In this document: positions 8,878 to 17,367 of the stretch, piece after piece | How the letters are laid out: every line of letters starts with the position of its first letter | How positions within the stretch are numbered: the stretch's first letter is position 1 | Assembly: GCF_002295065.1 (NCBI RefSeq) | Contig: NZ_NSGG01000015.1 | Span: 62,001-126,000, forward strand | Direction: 5' to 3' | DNA from: Mesorhizobium sp. WSM3859 | Lineage (GTDB): Bacteria; Pseudomonadota; Alphaproteobacteria; Rhizobiales; Rhizobiaceae | Length of the DNA: 64,000 nt | Notes under the pieces: generated by a model | Seen by the model: the letters and a program-made list of their open reading frames with translations, nothing else | Databases searched by the model: none | Told to the model about the DNA's origin: nothing | Translations under genes and position numbers: made by a program

Positions 8878-9831
8878 ATGAAGAAAGTCTATGTAGCAGG
8901 CCACCGCGGCCTTGTTGGGTCCGCCACGATGAGAGCCCTCGAGGCGTTGGGATCCTATGAGATAATAACACGCACTCACGGCGAACTGGATCTATTTGAT
9001 CGGAGCGAGACGCGCAGCTTCTTCATGTCGCGGAGACCTGATTACGTCGTTATGTGCGCCGCAAAGGTTGGTGGTATACTGGCGAACGCCAGCTCCCCCG
9101 TCGATTTCCTTCATAACAACTTGGCGATTCAACTCAGTGTTTTTGATGCCGCTTACGCTTCCGGCGTCGAACGGATGATTTTTCTTGGCTCCTCGTGTAT
9201 CTATCCACGCGACTGCCCGCAGCCGATACGTGAGGAATACCTTCTAACCGGTCCGCTTGAAGCGACGAATCGTCCCTACGCTTTGGCAAAAATCGCAGGA
9301 ATCGAGTCATGCTGGTCTTTTAACCGGCAGTACCAGACACGCTATCTCACGTTGATGCCGACCAGCTTATATGGTCCCGGCGATAACTATGACCCCAAAA
9401 ATTGCCACGTTCTGCCTGCTCTGATACGCCGTTTTCATCAAGCTAAAATGAACGGCGACTCCTCGGTTGAGGTCTGGGGATCCGGAAACCCTCGGCGAGA
9501 GTTCATGTATTCGTCGGATGTAGGCGATGCCATAGCATTCCTGCTTGGCCTGCCAGATTCAGATTTTGACGTCTTGACGGCTCCCGACACTGCGCCCCTG
9601 ATCAATGTTGGCGTTGGCGAGGACGTCACAATTCGCGAGGTGGCGGAACTCGTCAAGGCGGCGGTCGGCTGGGAGGGCAACTTGGTTTTCGACACGACGA
9701 AGCCAGACGGTACTCCGCGCAAGTTACTGGACGTAACGCGCATGCGTGGCCTTGGCTGGAAAGCCAAAACGTCCCTCGGTGCCGGGTTACGAGCGATGTA
9801 TGAGGATTTTCTCCGCGTTCATGCGGCTTGA
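8878..9831 (+). CDS. nolK: GDP-L-fucose synthase NolK (4-keto-6-deoxymannose epimerase/reductase)
   Basis: NolK epimerises and reduces GDP-4-keto-6-deoxymannose with NADPH to GDP-L-fucose, the NodZ donor. SDR signatures are VAGHRGLVGSATMRAL, the Ser region FLGSSCIYPRDC, and the catalytic Tyr-x3-Lys in RPYALAKIAGIE. The chosen ATG at 8878 follows GGAAAG and gives 317 residues, close to other NolK proteins. In-frame ATGs at 8863 and at 8785 (overlapping the noeL stop) would add 5 or 31 residues. It is the last gene of the nod-box operon. Confidence 0.95.
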   Translation: MKKVYVAGHRGLVGSATMRALEALGSYEIITRTHGELDLFDRSETRSFFMSRRPDYVVMCAAKVGGILANASSPVDFLHNNLAIQLSVFDAAYASGVERMIFLGSSCIYPRDCPQPIREEYLLTGPLEATNRPYALAKIAGIESCWSFNRQYQTRYLTLMPTSLYGPGDNYDPKNCHVLPALIRRFHQAKMNGDSSVEVWGSGNPRREFMYSSDVGDAIAFLLGLPDSDFDVLTAPDTAPLINVGVGEDVTIREVAELVKAAVGWEGNLVFDTTKPDGTPRKLLDVTRMRGLGWKAKTSLGAGLRAMYEDFLRVHAA

Positions 9832-10289
9832 TGATGATGCGCGCATCCTGGTTGGACTGCGTGGCCGAGCGGGTGCAAGCTTGTTCAGTCAGGCCAAACA
9901 GAAGAGAGGGACGCATACATGCCTAGGCGGCCACAATATTGGCCTGCGCTAACGGTGCAAACCGGACCTCTCTGCGGCCGGCGATGCGCAGAGGATCAGT
10001 CGGAACCTTGCCCAAATGGGGAGGCCGCATTACCGGCCGCACCTGGAGGCTGTGCGTGAGCGCAGTCGACTCAAGCCGCCAGTTAGAACTGCTGCCGCAG
10101 CTTAGGAACCTGCCATCGGTACGAACGCCAACCGGGGCCCGCCATGCCTCGGGCAGACCTTATCGCAAGGCGGTACATGCGGCAATGGCGGACGTGGATG
10201 TATGCTGCTCGCAGCCGCAGGCGGGATCGGGTCCCCCTAGGTGGTGTAGCGGACGGCTTTGGTCGCCGTGCTCTCCGTCTGGGAATGGA
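9832..10289. other. Convergent intergenic region between nolK and the SIR2-like gene
   Basis: About 460 bases separate the stops of the nodZ and nifB operons. No gene was recognised; frames that run on into 10290-10700 on the plus strand are antisense to the SIR2-like gene. A terminator would be expected, but no clear hairpin with a T-tract was found. Confidence 0.5.
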
Positions 10290-11201
10290 TCAAGCGATTG
10301 CACTTTTGCATTCATGCAATGTCTTGCCCAGTCCGACCAGACGGGCCGCCGCTTGACCCGTAGGCATGTCAATGACCGTGATTGCCCTTTCTGCAAGGAA
10401 GCGCCGCTCGTTCCTGGTCAGCGTTGCTGTATCGATTGCCGCAAAATGTGGGCCATGGGAGCGCTTCATAATCTGTCGGGCATAGGTGCGCAGCATCTGA
10501 TCGTTGAAGCGGCAGCCGAGGAAGAAAAGACCACGGCTGGCTCGCCGTTCCTTCACCAGGTCAGGGATCGGCGTTTGGATGTCGATTTCGCTCAGCACTT
10601 CAACGTAGTCGGAATCTGCGACGAGGAAGTTTGCGGCCGGCCTGGCACCGCCGTGAGGGGCGTAGAGAACCGTCTTCGCCGCTGGAGCGGATTCGAGTAA
10701 TATCCCGGACAAATCGTAGGCTTTCGTCCAAATGTCACCGATCTCGTGCGCCCGTGTCACGCCCTGTATTTCGACGACGTCCGTTCGGCGGGCCTGGATT
10801 AGAGCCGCGCGCATGGCACCGTCGTACCAGCTGTCGACGATCACGGAGAGCGGCAGCGTTGCAAGCCAGGCATGCAAGATGGTCGGCACCACCGGGGCCG
10901 CGAATATTTCGGCCATCCAAACTTGAAGGGTCCGGCGGTGGCGGCGCTGTTCGATATACTGCGCTACCGACCACATGTTGGTGCGAATCTTCGAAGGGGC
11001 TGGCGTGCGCTTGTTGAGCGCTGCGGCAACGGCTTCGGGGGTATGCGGTACGGGCGGTCCCGCGGAGCGGATCTCAAGCAGACCTGGGCCGAGATAGGGG
11101 ATGACCTCGTCGGCCGCGAGCGCTTTCTTCAAAAGGTCAAGCTGCCTTTCGGCAAAACTGTCCCGAACGACCACGAGGTGGCCCGAGGTCATTGTGTTCA
11201 T
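10290..11201 (-). CDS. SIR2-like (Sir2_2-type) protein at the end of the nifB operon
   Basis: The 303-residue protein has an N-terminal nucleotide-binding look (VIPYLGPGLLEI near residues 33-44). Later it has the segments SVIVDSWYDGAMRAAL and GLFFLGCRFNDQMLRTYARQI and a C-terminal region with EIDIQTPIPDLV, as in SIR2-like NAD-dependent or NAD-cleaving families. It follows nifT by 40 bases on the same strand, so it is probably the last gene of nifB-fdxN-nifZ-nifT. A similar gene is recalled near nif clusters of other rhizobia, but its role in nitrogen fixation is not established here. The enzymatic activity is inferred from the fold only. Confidence 0.7.
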   Translation of the reverse strand: MNTMTSGHLVVVRDSFAERQLDLLKKALAADEVIPYLGPGLLEIRSAGPPVPHTPEAVAAALNKRTPAPSKIRTNMWSVAQYIEQRRHRRTLQVWMAEIFAAPVVPTILHAWLATLPLSVIVDSWYDGAMRAALIQARRTDVVEIQGVTRAHEIGDIWTKAYDLSGILLESAPAAKTVLYAPHGGARPAANFLVADSDYVEVLSEIDIQTPIPDLVKERRASRGLFFLGCRFNDQMLRTYARQIMKRSHGPHFAAIDTATLTRNERRFLAERAITVIDMPTGQAAARLVGLGKTLHECKSAIA

Positions 11202-11241
11202 GCTCGTATCCCTTTGCCGCTCTCTTGTGCCAACCCGACGG

Positions 11242-11454
11242 TCAGTCCTCGTCGGAAATCTTTCTTGCCTCCACGGTAATCGGCAAAGCCGTATCCCGCG
11301 GAAGGTCGGGCAAGACTAACCGCCAGCCGTTCTTCAGCGTCACAGCCCCACCCCACAAGTGTTCGTTGTCGACCTTGATGATCGGCTCTTCGAGATCCTT
11401 TTTGGGAATATATGCCGACAAACCAGCACCGGTCCTGCGGATCATTACCCTCAT
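11242..11454 (-). CDS. nifT: NifT/FixU family protein
   Basis: The 70-residue protein carries the whole NifT pattern: MRVMIRRTG, SAYIPKKDLEEPI, LWGGAVTLKNGWRL and LPITVEARK. NifT is a small protein found with nifB/nifZ in most diazotrophs; its exact role in nitrogenase maturation is uncertain and mutants often have little phenotype. Its ATG overlaps the nifZ stop by four bases, so the two are translationally coupled. Confidence 0.95.
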   Translation of the reverse strand: MRVMIRRTGAGLSAYIPKKDLEEPIIKVDNEHLWGGAVTLKNGWRLVLPDLPRDTALPITVEARKISDED

Positions 11455-11777
11455 CCGGGCGTTCCTTCGTCAAACCCAGCACCGATTTCGGCAGTGCAAG
11501 GCATCACGGCCGTCTCAAGGCTCATGAGTTCACGCGCACGCATGCCGACAATGGTGCCGCGATCGACCCATTCGACCGCATAGATGTAGAATTGCTGGAG
11601 AAAGGTGCCGATGTCGCGCACATAGCCCTCGTCGCCTTTGCGCACCAGGTTTTCACCGATCTCCTTGCCGGGATAGGTGCCGTCATTTTTTATGTGGCGT
11701 GTGGCGCGGACCCGCTCACCCGGCATGAATCGTGGGGGTGTACGGATTTCGATGTCCTGTTCGCGTCCGAGGCTCAT
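11451..11777 (-). CDS. nifZ: Nitrogen fixation protein NifZ
   Basis: NifZ helps mature the MoFe protein, acting on formation of the second P-cluster. The ATG at 11777 follows AAGGAA at 7 bases; an upstream in-frame start at 11810 lacks a better site. It gives 108 residues with the conserved core RTPPRFMPGERVRATRHIKNDGTYPG, then KGDEGYVRDIGTFLQQFYIYAVEW. It sits between fdxN and nifT in the nifB operon. Confidence 0.95.
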   Translation of the reverse strand: MSLGREQDIEIRTPPRFMPGERVRATRHIKNDGTYPGKEIGENLVRKGDEGYVRDIGTFLQQFYIYAVEWVDRGTIVGMRARELMSLETAVMPCTAEIGAGFDEGTPG

Positions 11778-11867
11778 GGCCGTTCCTTTCTCTCGGCTGC
11801 AGCTTTCCAACAGGAGGTGATGGTCCTTCGGAGTGCGCCTCGACCCTGTCGGTTGCCGAAATGGAGG

Positions 11868-12062
11868 TCAGGCGGGAACGCAAGTCTTCGACACCGGACA
11901 TACCGAGGCGCATTGCTGCGTTTCGAAGGCCCCCTCGCATTCGGTGCACTTTTTTGGATCGATCACGTAGCTCTCGCTCTTGAACTTGATCGCGCCGGAA
12001 GGGCATTCGAACTCGCAGGCGCCACACTGGGTACATTGGGAAGCGATGATCTTATAGGCCAT
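11868..12062 (-). CDS. fdxN: 2[4Fe-4S] ferredoxin FdxN
   Basis: This is a low-potential electron carrier of the nifB operon, needed for nitrogenase activity in several rhizobia and possibly supplying electrons to NifB. The 64 residues hold two cluster motifs: CTQCGACEFECP and, further on, CTECEGAFETQQCASVCP with the longer spacing seen in nif-type ferredoxins. The ATG at 12062 follows GGAG; a TTG two codons earlier is less likely. It starts 33 bases after the nifB stop. Confidence 0.95.
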   Translation of the reverse strand: MAYKIIASQCTQCGACEFECPSGAIKFKSESYVIDPKKCTECEGAFETQQCASVCPVSKTCVPA

Positions 12063-12094
12063 TTTCAACTCCGGTTCGGCTGGAACGAGACGGC

Positions 12095-13576
12095 TCAGGC
12101 CGTCGCAGCCAGTAGTTCACCCCCAAACTCAGCGGCGTAAAGCGCGCCGATGGCGGTCTCGATGTAGTCATACCCGTAAGCATCCGTTGCTCGGATACCG
12201 CCTTCCTTGAGTCGATCCTCGGGGCAATTTCCAATTCTCGCGCACAGCACGATGTCTACGCCTTCGAGCGTAGAAATGACGCCGTCGAGGCTCGTGTCCT
12301 CGGCCCGGCCGCCGAGGCAATACTGCTCGACCTTACGATGACCGACGAAGCTGATGCCTTTCGGCGAGGCCTCGTAAACCTGGAATTCCTTCGCATGGCC
12401 GAAATGCTCGTTGATGCGGCCGCCACCCTTGGTCGCTACCGCGACCAGAAGCGACTTGCCGGAGCCCGCGGTCTTGACCATCCCGAGCGCCTCGCTCTTG
12501 GCCGCCGTGCGATCGCCCCGCTCGCGCGCGACCACCGTGCGATAGGCCTCGCGCTTGCTGGCGTCGTAGGTGACCTTGTCGGGAAGCCGGTCGAGCGTGA
12601 ATTCCTGGCCACGATCCTCGCCGAGCAGGCCGACAGCATCGGCCCGGCACTGCCGGCAGTGGCGCATGAGCTTGGCGCCGCCTTCGAGACGATCCTGAAG
12701 GGTCTTCAGCTCCATTGCCGTGGGGCCGCACTGCCCGCTCAGGCCGTAGTGCGTACCGTGTGCCGGGTCGGAAATCAGCGGCATGACATTGTGCAGGAAT
12801 GCGCCGCGCTCCTTGACCCACTTATTCACCTCGATCAGGTGCTCGTCGTTAACGCCGGGGATCATGACCGAATTGATCTTGGTGAGGATGCCGCGCGCCG
12901 TCAGCATCTCCAGCCCCGACATCTGTCGTTCGTGCAGGATCGTGGCTGCCTCGAGGCCGGTATAACGGCGGTGATCATAAAAGATCCATGGGTAGATCTT
13001 GGCACCGATCTGCGGGTCGACCATGTTGATGGTGATCGTCACGTGATCGACATTCATTTCGGCAAGCTCGGCCACGTGGTCTGGAAGCGCGAGTCCGTTG
13101 GTGGAGATGCACAGCTTGATGTCGGGGATTTCCTTGGCGACCAGTTCAATTGTCGCCTTCGTGTTCTTCCAGTCGTAACAGGCATCGCCCGGTCCGGCGA
13201 TGCCAAGTACGGAAAGCTGCGGCACTTCGTTGGCGACCTCGATCACCTTGCGCAGCGCCTGGTCGGGCGTCAGCCTCTCCGAGACGACCCCGGGCCGGCT
13301 TTCGTTGGCGCAGTCATATTTGCGATTGCAGTAGTTGCACTGGATATTGCAGGCCGGGGCCACCGCCACATGCATGCGCGCGAAATAGTGGTGCGCTTCC
13401 TCTGAAAAGCAAGGATGATCTTTGATCTTCTCCCAGACAGCTGTGTCGATCTCGTGCGGCTTTGCGGAGGAGCCGCAGGATGAAGATGCGCAGCCAGCGG
13501 ACCTCGCTCTCGCCGGCAACTGATCGAAGGCTGTCGTGCCGGAAAGGCCCTCCAGCGAAATCATCGGTGCGGACAT
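12095..13576 (-). CDS. nifB: FeMo-cofactor biosynthesis radical-SAM protein NifB
   Basis: NifB fuses two [4Fe-4S] units and inserts carbide from SAM to make NifB-co, the precursor of FeMo-co. The 493-residue protein has the SAM-cluster motif CNIQCNYCNRKYDC (residues ~76-89) and GIAGPGDACYDW downstream. The C-terminal NifX/NafY-like domain (residues ~375-485, INEHFGHAKEFQVYE) is also present in full. Additional Cys in HCRQCRADAVG are the expected cluster ligands. It is the first gene of nifB-fdxN-nifZ-nifT-SIR2, behind its own sigma54 promoter. Confidence 0.98.
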   Translation of the reverse strand: MSAPMISLEGLSGTTAFDQLPARARSAGCASSSCGSSAKPHEIDTAVWEKIKDHPCFSEEAHHYFARMHVAVAPACNIQCNYCNRKYDCANESRPGVVSERLTPDQALRKVIEVANEVPQLSVLGIAGPGDACYDWKNTKATIELVAKEIPDIKLCISTNGLALPDHVAELAEMNVDHVTITINMVDPQIGAKIYPWIFYDHRRYTGLEAATILHERQMSGLEMLTARGILTKINSVMIPGVNDEHLIEVNKWVKERGAFLHNVMPLISDPAHGTHYGLSGQCGPTAMELKTLQDRLEGGAKLMRHCRQCRADAVGLLGEDRGQEFTLDRLPDKVTYDASKREAYRTVVARERGDRTAAKSEALGMVKTAGSGKSLLVAVATKGGGRINEHFGHAKEFQVYEASPKGISFVGHRKVEQYCLGGRAEDTSLDGVISTLEGVDIVLCARIGNCPEDRLKEGGIRATDAYGYDYIETAIGALYAAEFGGELLAATA

Positions 13577-13617
13577 TCAAGGGCTCCGTGCGTGGTGTGA
13601 ACTTCGCACGTCAAAGC

Positions 13618-13632
13618 GCAAGAGATATGCCA
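13618..13632 (-). promoter_or_regulatory. sigma54 promoter of nifB
   Basis: The minus-strand sequence TGGCATATCTCTTGC has GG and GC spaced as in -24/-12 promoters, 42 bases from the nifB ATG. It is followed upstream by a NifA-like site at 13719-13734. Confidence 0.8.
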
Positions 13633-13718
13633 ACTCCAAAAGCGGTTTTTGTCCGTCAATGTTGGCTTTTACGTCGGCCTTTGTGCCCCACTGTGTCCGT
13701 TTTGCTGCGACACGGTTA

Positions 13719-13734
13719 TGTCGGGCCCCCGACG
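13719..13734. promoter_or_regulatory. Imperfect NifA upstream activator site for nifB
   Basis: TGT-N10-ACG, one mismatch from the TGT-N10-ACA consensus, lies ~90 bases upstream of the -24 element. The same ACG variant occurs at two other promoters in this window (21565 and 34568). Confidence 0.45.
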
Positions 13735-13832
13735 ACGGACAAAACGTGGTCGCGAAACGTACCCGTGTTTGTCTCAGTTTCACCTATTGCGGGGAGCAGC
13801 CGTGCCCCCAATGTGGTGTCATCAATGACGTT

Positions 13833-15593
13833 TTAGAACTTCTTCACGCCGATACGATGCCGGCGCAAAGCATAGCTAACCTGCCGCGGCGTGAGACCGA
13901 GGAAACGAGCCGCCTTGGCCTGAACCCAGCCGGCTTTCTCCATCGCATCGATTAGTCGGTCGCGTTCCGTCAGACGCGGGTTCATTGCAGGGCAAGCGGG
14001 ATGGTTGGGGTCGCAGGTCTTGCCGGGCGATGCATCATTGTGGGAAGCGCCGCTACGCATGGCAGGCAGCGGCGATCCAACCGGCATCATATTGCCACGT
14101 GCGAACTCGTCGACGGCATAGCCGCCTTGCGAACGGCCGTCTCCTTTCCACAGAAGCGAAGAAAGGCACTGGCTGTTCTGGCAAGCGAAATCCGCCGGAG
14201 TTATTGTCGTTGAACGCGCAAGTGTGGCCGTCCGTCGCACACAATTCTCCAACTCACGCACGTTGCCAGGGAAATAGCATTGCGAGATCAGATCAAGCGC
14301 CGACGGCGTGAAGACAAGGTCGCGACGGTTCTCCTTGTTGAATCGGTCGAGGAGAGATTTCGCAAGGCGTGGAATATCGTCCGGGCGTTCTCTGAGGGGA
14401 GGCAGGACTATTGGCACCACATTGATGCGGTAATAAAGGTCGGCTCTGAACTCTCCATTCCGGACAGCCGTCTCGAGGTCCTTGTTGGTGGCGCATATGA
14501 GCCGCACGTCAACCTTTAGGGTCCTGGTGCCGCCCACTCGCTCCAGTTCTCCTTCCTGCAAGACGCGCAACAGCTTGGCTTGAAAGGCAGGCGAAATCTC
14601 GCCGATTTCATCAAGCAGCAGGGTTCCGCCATTAGCCAATTCGAACCGGCCGGCGCGCTGCAGGATAGCCCCGGTGAAGGCGCCCTTCTCGTGGCCAAAG
14701 AGCTCCGATTCCAAAACGCTTTCGGGCAGTGCGGCGCAGTTCAATTTGACGAAGGATTTCTCCCTCCTATGCGAAAGCTTATGGATGGCCTGTGCAAAGA
14801 ACTCCTTTCCGGTACCGCTTTCGCCTCGCAGAAGCACGGTGGAATTGGTCCTGGCCACGACCGAGACGATCTCGAGCACCTGCTTGAGCGCGGGACTTTC
14901 TCCGACGATTCCGTCGATCTTGACATGGGGATGCCGGGCCGGATGGGTCCCGTCCTCGTCGAGCGACTGCTCTGGTCTCGGTTGCTTTTCGATAAGTGAC
15001 TGACGAGCTGTGCTCAAAGTGCGATGGAGGCGGATGGTCCGAGCGACCAGATTGGCGACCATGGCCAGGAAGCGTAGGTCCTCCTCGCAGCGGAACCTGG
15101 TAGGACCGTTCTTGACGCGGTCGATCGACAGTGTCCCGAAGATCTTTTCCTCAGCCTTTAGCGGGACACCGATAAAGGCAGTTGCGATCGTATCGCTGCT
15201 AGATTGAGGGTCAGCCTGGAATAGGTCAGACGAGCTTGTGTCTTGTATGACGATCGGCCCTCCAGTAGCGACGATTTTGTCTATTACGGCCTGGGGTACG
15301 ACGCTGCCGGCGCCTGATTGAGGCACAGTGCCGCCGCTAGTTGCGCTAATCTGCGGGTGTCCTTCAGCGCCCAGGACTACGATTGCACCATGACGCATAT
15401 GCATAAACGAGGAGAGGACATTCGCGACATTGGCAAGCGTAATCTCCAGCCGGGCCGGGGCAGTCAGAACCTTCGATATCTCGTAGATTCCCCTGAGCAA
15501 GCTGTCCGCATCGCGCACCGCTTCGACCGCAGGTTCAGGCGGAGTGTTTCGTGATGCAATTTCACCGACCTGATCTGGAGGCATGTGAGCCAT
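13833..15593 (-). CDS. nifA: Nif-specific transcriptional activator NifA
   Basis: NifA is the sigma54-dependent enhancer-binding protein that activates nif and fix genes. The 586 residues form an N-terminal GAF domain (~30-180), a central AAA+ domain with Walker A GESGTGKE and the sigma54-contact loop ESELFGHEKGAFTGA, and a C-terminal Fis-type HTH (AKAARFLGLTPRQVSYALRR). Between the last two lies ACQNSQC, a Cys-x4-Cys pair that, with upstream Cys, marks the oxygen-sensitive rhizobial class. The ATG at 15593 follows GAGG. It lies 143 bases after fixX with no sigma54 promoter of its own, so read-through from fixABCX is likely. Confidence 0.97.
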   Translation of the reverse strand: MAHMPPDQVGEIASRNTPPEPAVEAVRDADSLLRGIYEISKVLTAPARLEITLANVANVLSSFMHMRHGAIVVLGAEGHPQISATSGGTVPQSGAGSVVPQAVIDKIVATGGPIVIQDTSSSDLFQADPQSSSDTIATAFIGVPLKAEEKIFGTLSIDRVKNGPTRFRCEEDLRFLAMVANLVARTIRLHRTLSTARQSLIEKQPRPEQSLDEDGTHPARHPHVKIDGIVGESPALKQVLEIVSVVARTNSTVLLRGESGTGKEFFAQAIHKLSHRREKSFVKLNCAALPESVLESELFGHEKGAFTGAILQRAGRFELANGGTLLLDEIGEISPAFQAKLLRVLQEGELERVGGTRTLKVDVRLICATNKDLETAVRNGEFRADLYYRINVVPIVLPPLRERPDDIPRLAKSLLDRFNKENRRDLVFTPSALDLISQCYFPGNVRELENCVRRTATLARSTTITPADFACQNSQCLSSLLWKGDGRSQGGYAVDEFARGNMMPVGSPLPAMRSGASHNDASPGKTCDPNHPACPAMNPRLTERDRLIDAMEKAGWVQAKAARFLGLTPRQVSYALRRHRIGVKKF

Positions 15594-15736
15594 GCGAACA
15601 CCTCAAGGTTGTCTAAGGTGTCCCTCCCGAGCCCTTTTTTGTATTTTGAGTTCTAGAAACATAGTAGATAATTGCGAACAATATTGACGGTCTTGACCGC
15701 AATTGCGAACCTTTCGTTTCTCGCACTGTGCGCCAG

Positions 15737-16036
15737 TCATCCGAACTTGAAGAGAACGCCGAACCCGCCGCGCGGGTAATTCCACACGATCTCACCGCTG
15801 GCCTCGCACAGCACGCGACACGTGCCGCATTCCATGCAGCCGTCGGAAGTGGTCTCCACCTGGCCCTTGTCGTTCAACTCATAGCACTTGGCCGGGCAGA
15901 TGTGTGTCAGCGCGAGAAGGTTCGCGCTCGGCCTCTCGTGCGGCTGCACTTTGATATGCGGGCGGCCCGGATCGACTAGATAGCGATTCTGATAAAGCTT
16001 CTCCTCGACGCGTAACTTAGTCACAGCGATCGTCAT
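15737..16036 (-). CDS. fixX: Ferredoxin-like protein FixX
   Basis: FixX is the iron-sulfur subunit of the FixABCX electron-bifurcating complex that feeds low-potential electrons to nitrogenase. The 99 residues contain HICPAKCY and the cluster motif GCMECGTCRVLCEASGEI. The length is standard for the family. It follows fixC by 12 bases in the fixABCX-nifA operon. Confidence 0.97.
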   Translation of the reverse strand: MTIAVTKLRVEEKLYQNRYLVDPGRPHIKVQPHERPSANLLALTHICPAKCYELNDKGQVETTSDGCMECGTCRVLCEASGEIVWNYPRGGFGVLFKFG

Positions 16037-16048
16037 GCTGTTTCTCCT

Positions 16049-17356
16049 TCAGCGCCATGCGAGTGCCAGGCGGACCACATCGCTGATCAGCCCCCAGCGC
16101 GAACGCGCCTTGATGAAGGCAGCAGTGGTCGCCTTTTCCTTCTCGATTTTCGGAGTGCCGTCGACGCGCATGAAGTTCTGCGCGGCCTGCGACATCAACT
16201 GCGGGTAAGTCATGAAGAAATTGCGGGAGTTGGTGTGTATCAGGGCCGGCATGTCCTTATATTTCCTCAGGTCTTTGACTACGAAAGACTTGTCCAGCAT
16301 GGTCTTGTAGAGGGCTAGGTTCCTCCTGATCATCGGCTGGTTGCGGCCCTTGATCTCAATGATCGCCTCGCCCGCGATGCGACCGGAAGTCATGGCAAGG
16401 TTCGAACCCTCGCGGTGAATAGCGTTGTTCAGTTGGGCGGCATCGCCGACCGCGACCCAACCGTCGCCGAAGAGCTGCGGAATTGCCTTGTAGCCACCTT
16501 CGGGAATGAGATGCGCGGAATACTCCTTGACTTCCGAGCCCGCGATCAGCGGCCGGATCGAAGGATGGTTTTTAAAGGCATCGAGGAGGACGTATGGGCT
16601 CTCCATTGTCTTGGCGAAATCGGAGACGAGGCAGCCGATACCCAGAGAGATCGACTCCTTGTTGGTGTAGAGGAACGCAAGTCCAGCCATGCTGCGGGAG
16701 ATCGTGCCCGCCGCTTCGATCACGCAGCCTTCGTCCCCTTGGAGGCCGAACCGCTGCTCAATGACCTCATCGGGTAGGAAATGCATCTCCTTGACAGCGA
16801 GCGCCACGCTTTGTGGCTTCAGCATCTTGCGCAGGCCGGCCCGTGTACCGAGCAGTCCGTTGACGCCTTCTGCGAGCACGACGACGTCCGCGTAGATCGG
16901 CCCGCCAGCCCGGTCGGTGCGCACGCCGATCACCTTACCTTTGGCATTGCGGACGAGGTCGGTCACTGTCGTCTCGCACAGAACCGTCGCGCCGGCCTCG
17001 CGCACCTTGCGCGAAAACCACTTGTCGAACTGGGCGCGGATGATCGTGTAGCGATTGGGCTTCGCCTCGTTGAAATCATCCGATCGATACTGCATCCCGG
17101 TGTGGGAGGTGTCGTCCATCAACCAGAATCGCTGCTCGACCAGATGCCGCTCGAGAGGCGCATCATTCCGGAAATCCGGGATGATTTGCTCCAACATGTC
17201 GGCGTACATGATGGCGCCCTGGACATTCTTGGAGCCCGGATACTCGCCGCGCTCCAACTGCAGCACCGTCAGGCCCTGTCTTGCCATAGTGTAGGCGGCC
17301 GCGTTTCCGGACATACCGGCGCCGACGACGATGGCGTCGAATTCTTCCTCGATCAT
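16049..17356 (-). CDS. fixC: Flavoprotein-quinone oxidoreductase FixC
   Basis: FixC is the FAD-containing, membrane-associated subunit of FixABCX, related to ETF-ubiquinone oxidoreductase. It takes one electron branch to quinone while the other goes to ferredoxin or flavodoxin. The 435-residue protein begins with a dinucleotide fold (VVGAGMSGNAAAYTMARQG) and has a second FAD segment GDGWVAVGDAAQLNNAIHREG near residue 310. It lies between fixB and fixX with 11-12 base gaps. Confidence 0.97.
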   Translation of the reverse strand: MIEEEFDAIVVGAGMSGNAAAYTMARQGLTVLQLERGEYPGSKNVQGAIMYADMLEQIIPDFRNDAPLERHLVEQRFWLMDDTSHTGMQYRSDDFNEAKPNRYTIIRAQFDKWFSRKVREAGATVLCETTVTDLVRNAKGKVIGVRTDRAGGPIYADVVVLAEGVNGLLGTRAGLRKMLKPQSVALAVKEMHFLPDEVIEQRFGLQGDEGCVIEAAGTISRSMAGLAFLYTNKESISLGIGCLVSDFAKTMESPYVLLDAFKNHPSIRPLIAGSEVKEYSAHLIPEGGYKAIPQLFGDGWVAVGDAAQLNNAIHREGSNLAMTSGRIAGEAIIEIKGRNQPMIRRNLALYKTMLDKSFVVKDLRKYKDMPALIHTNSRNFFMTYPQLMSQAAQNFMRVDGTPKIEKEKATTAAFIKARSRWGLISDVVRLALAWR

Positions 17357-17367
17357 GGCCGTCTTCC

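Noticed and set aside
9939..10700. Long plus-strand frame of 253 codons
   Set aside because: Mostly antisense to the SIR2-like gene, with no domain and skewed composition; treated as a shadow.
12338..13405. Plus-strand frame of 355 codons
   Set aside because: Entirely antisense to nifB in a GC-rich region; no recognisable motif.
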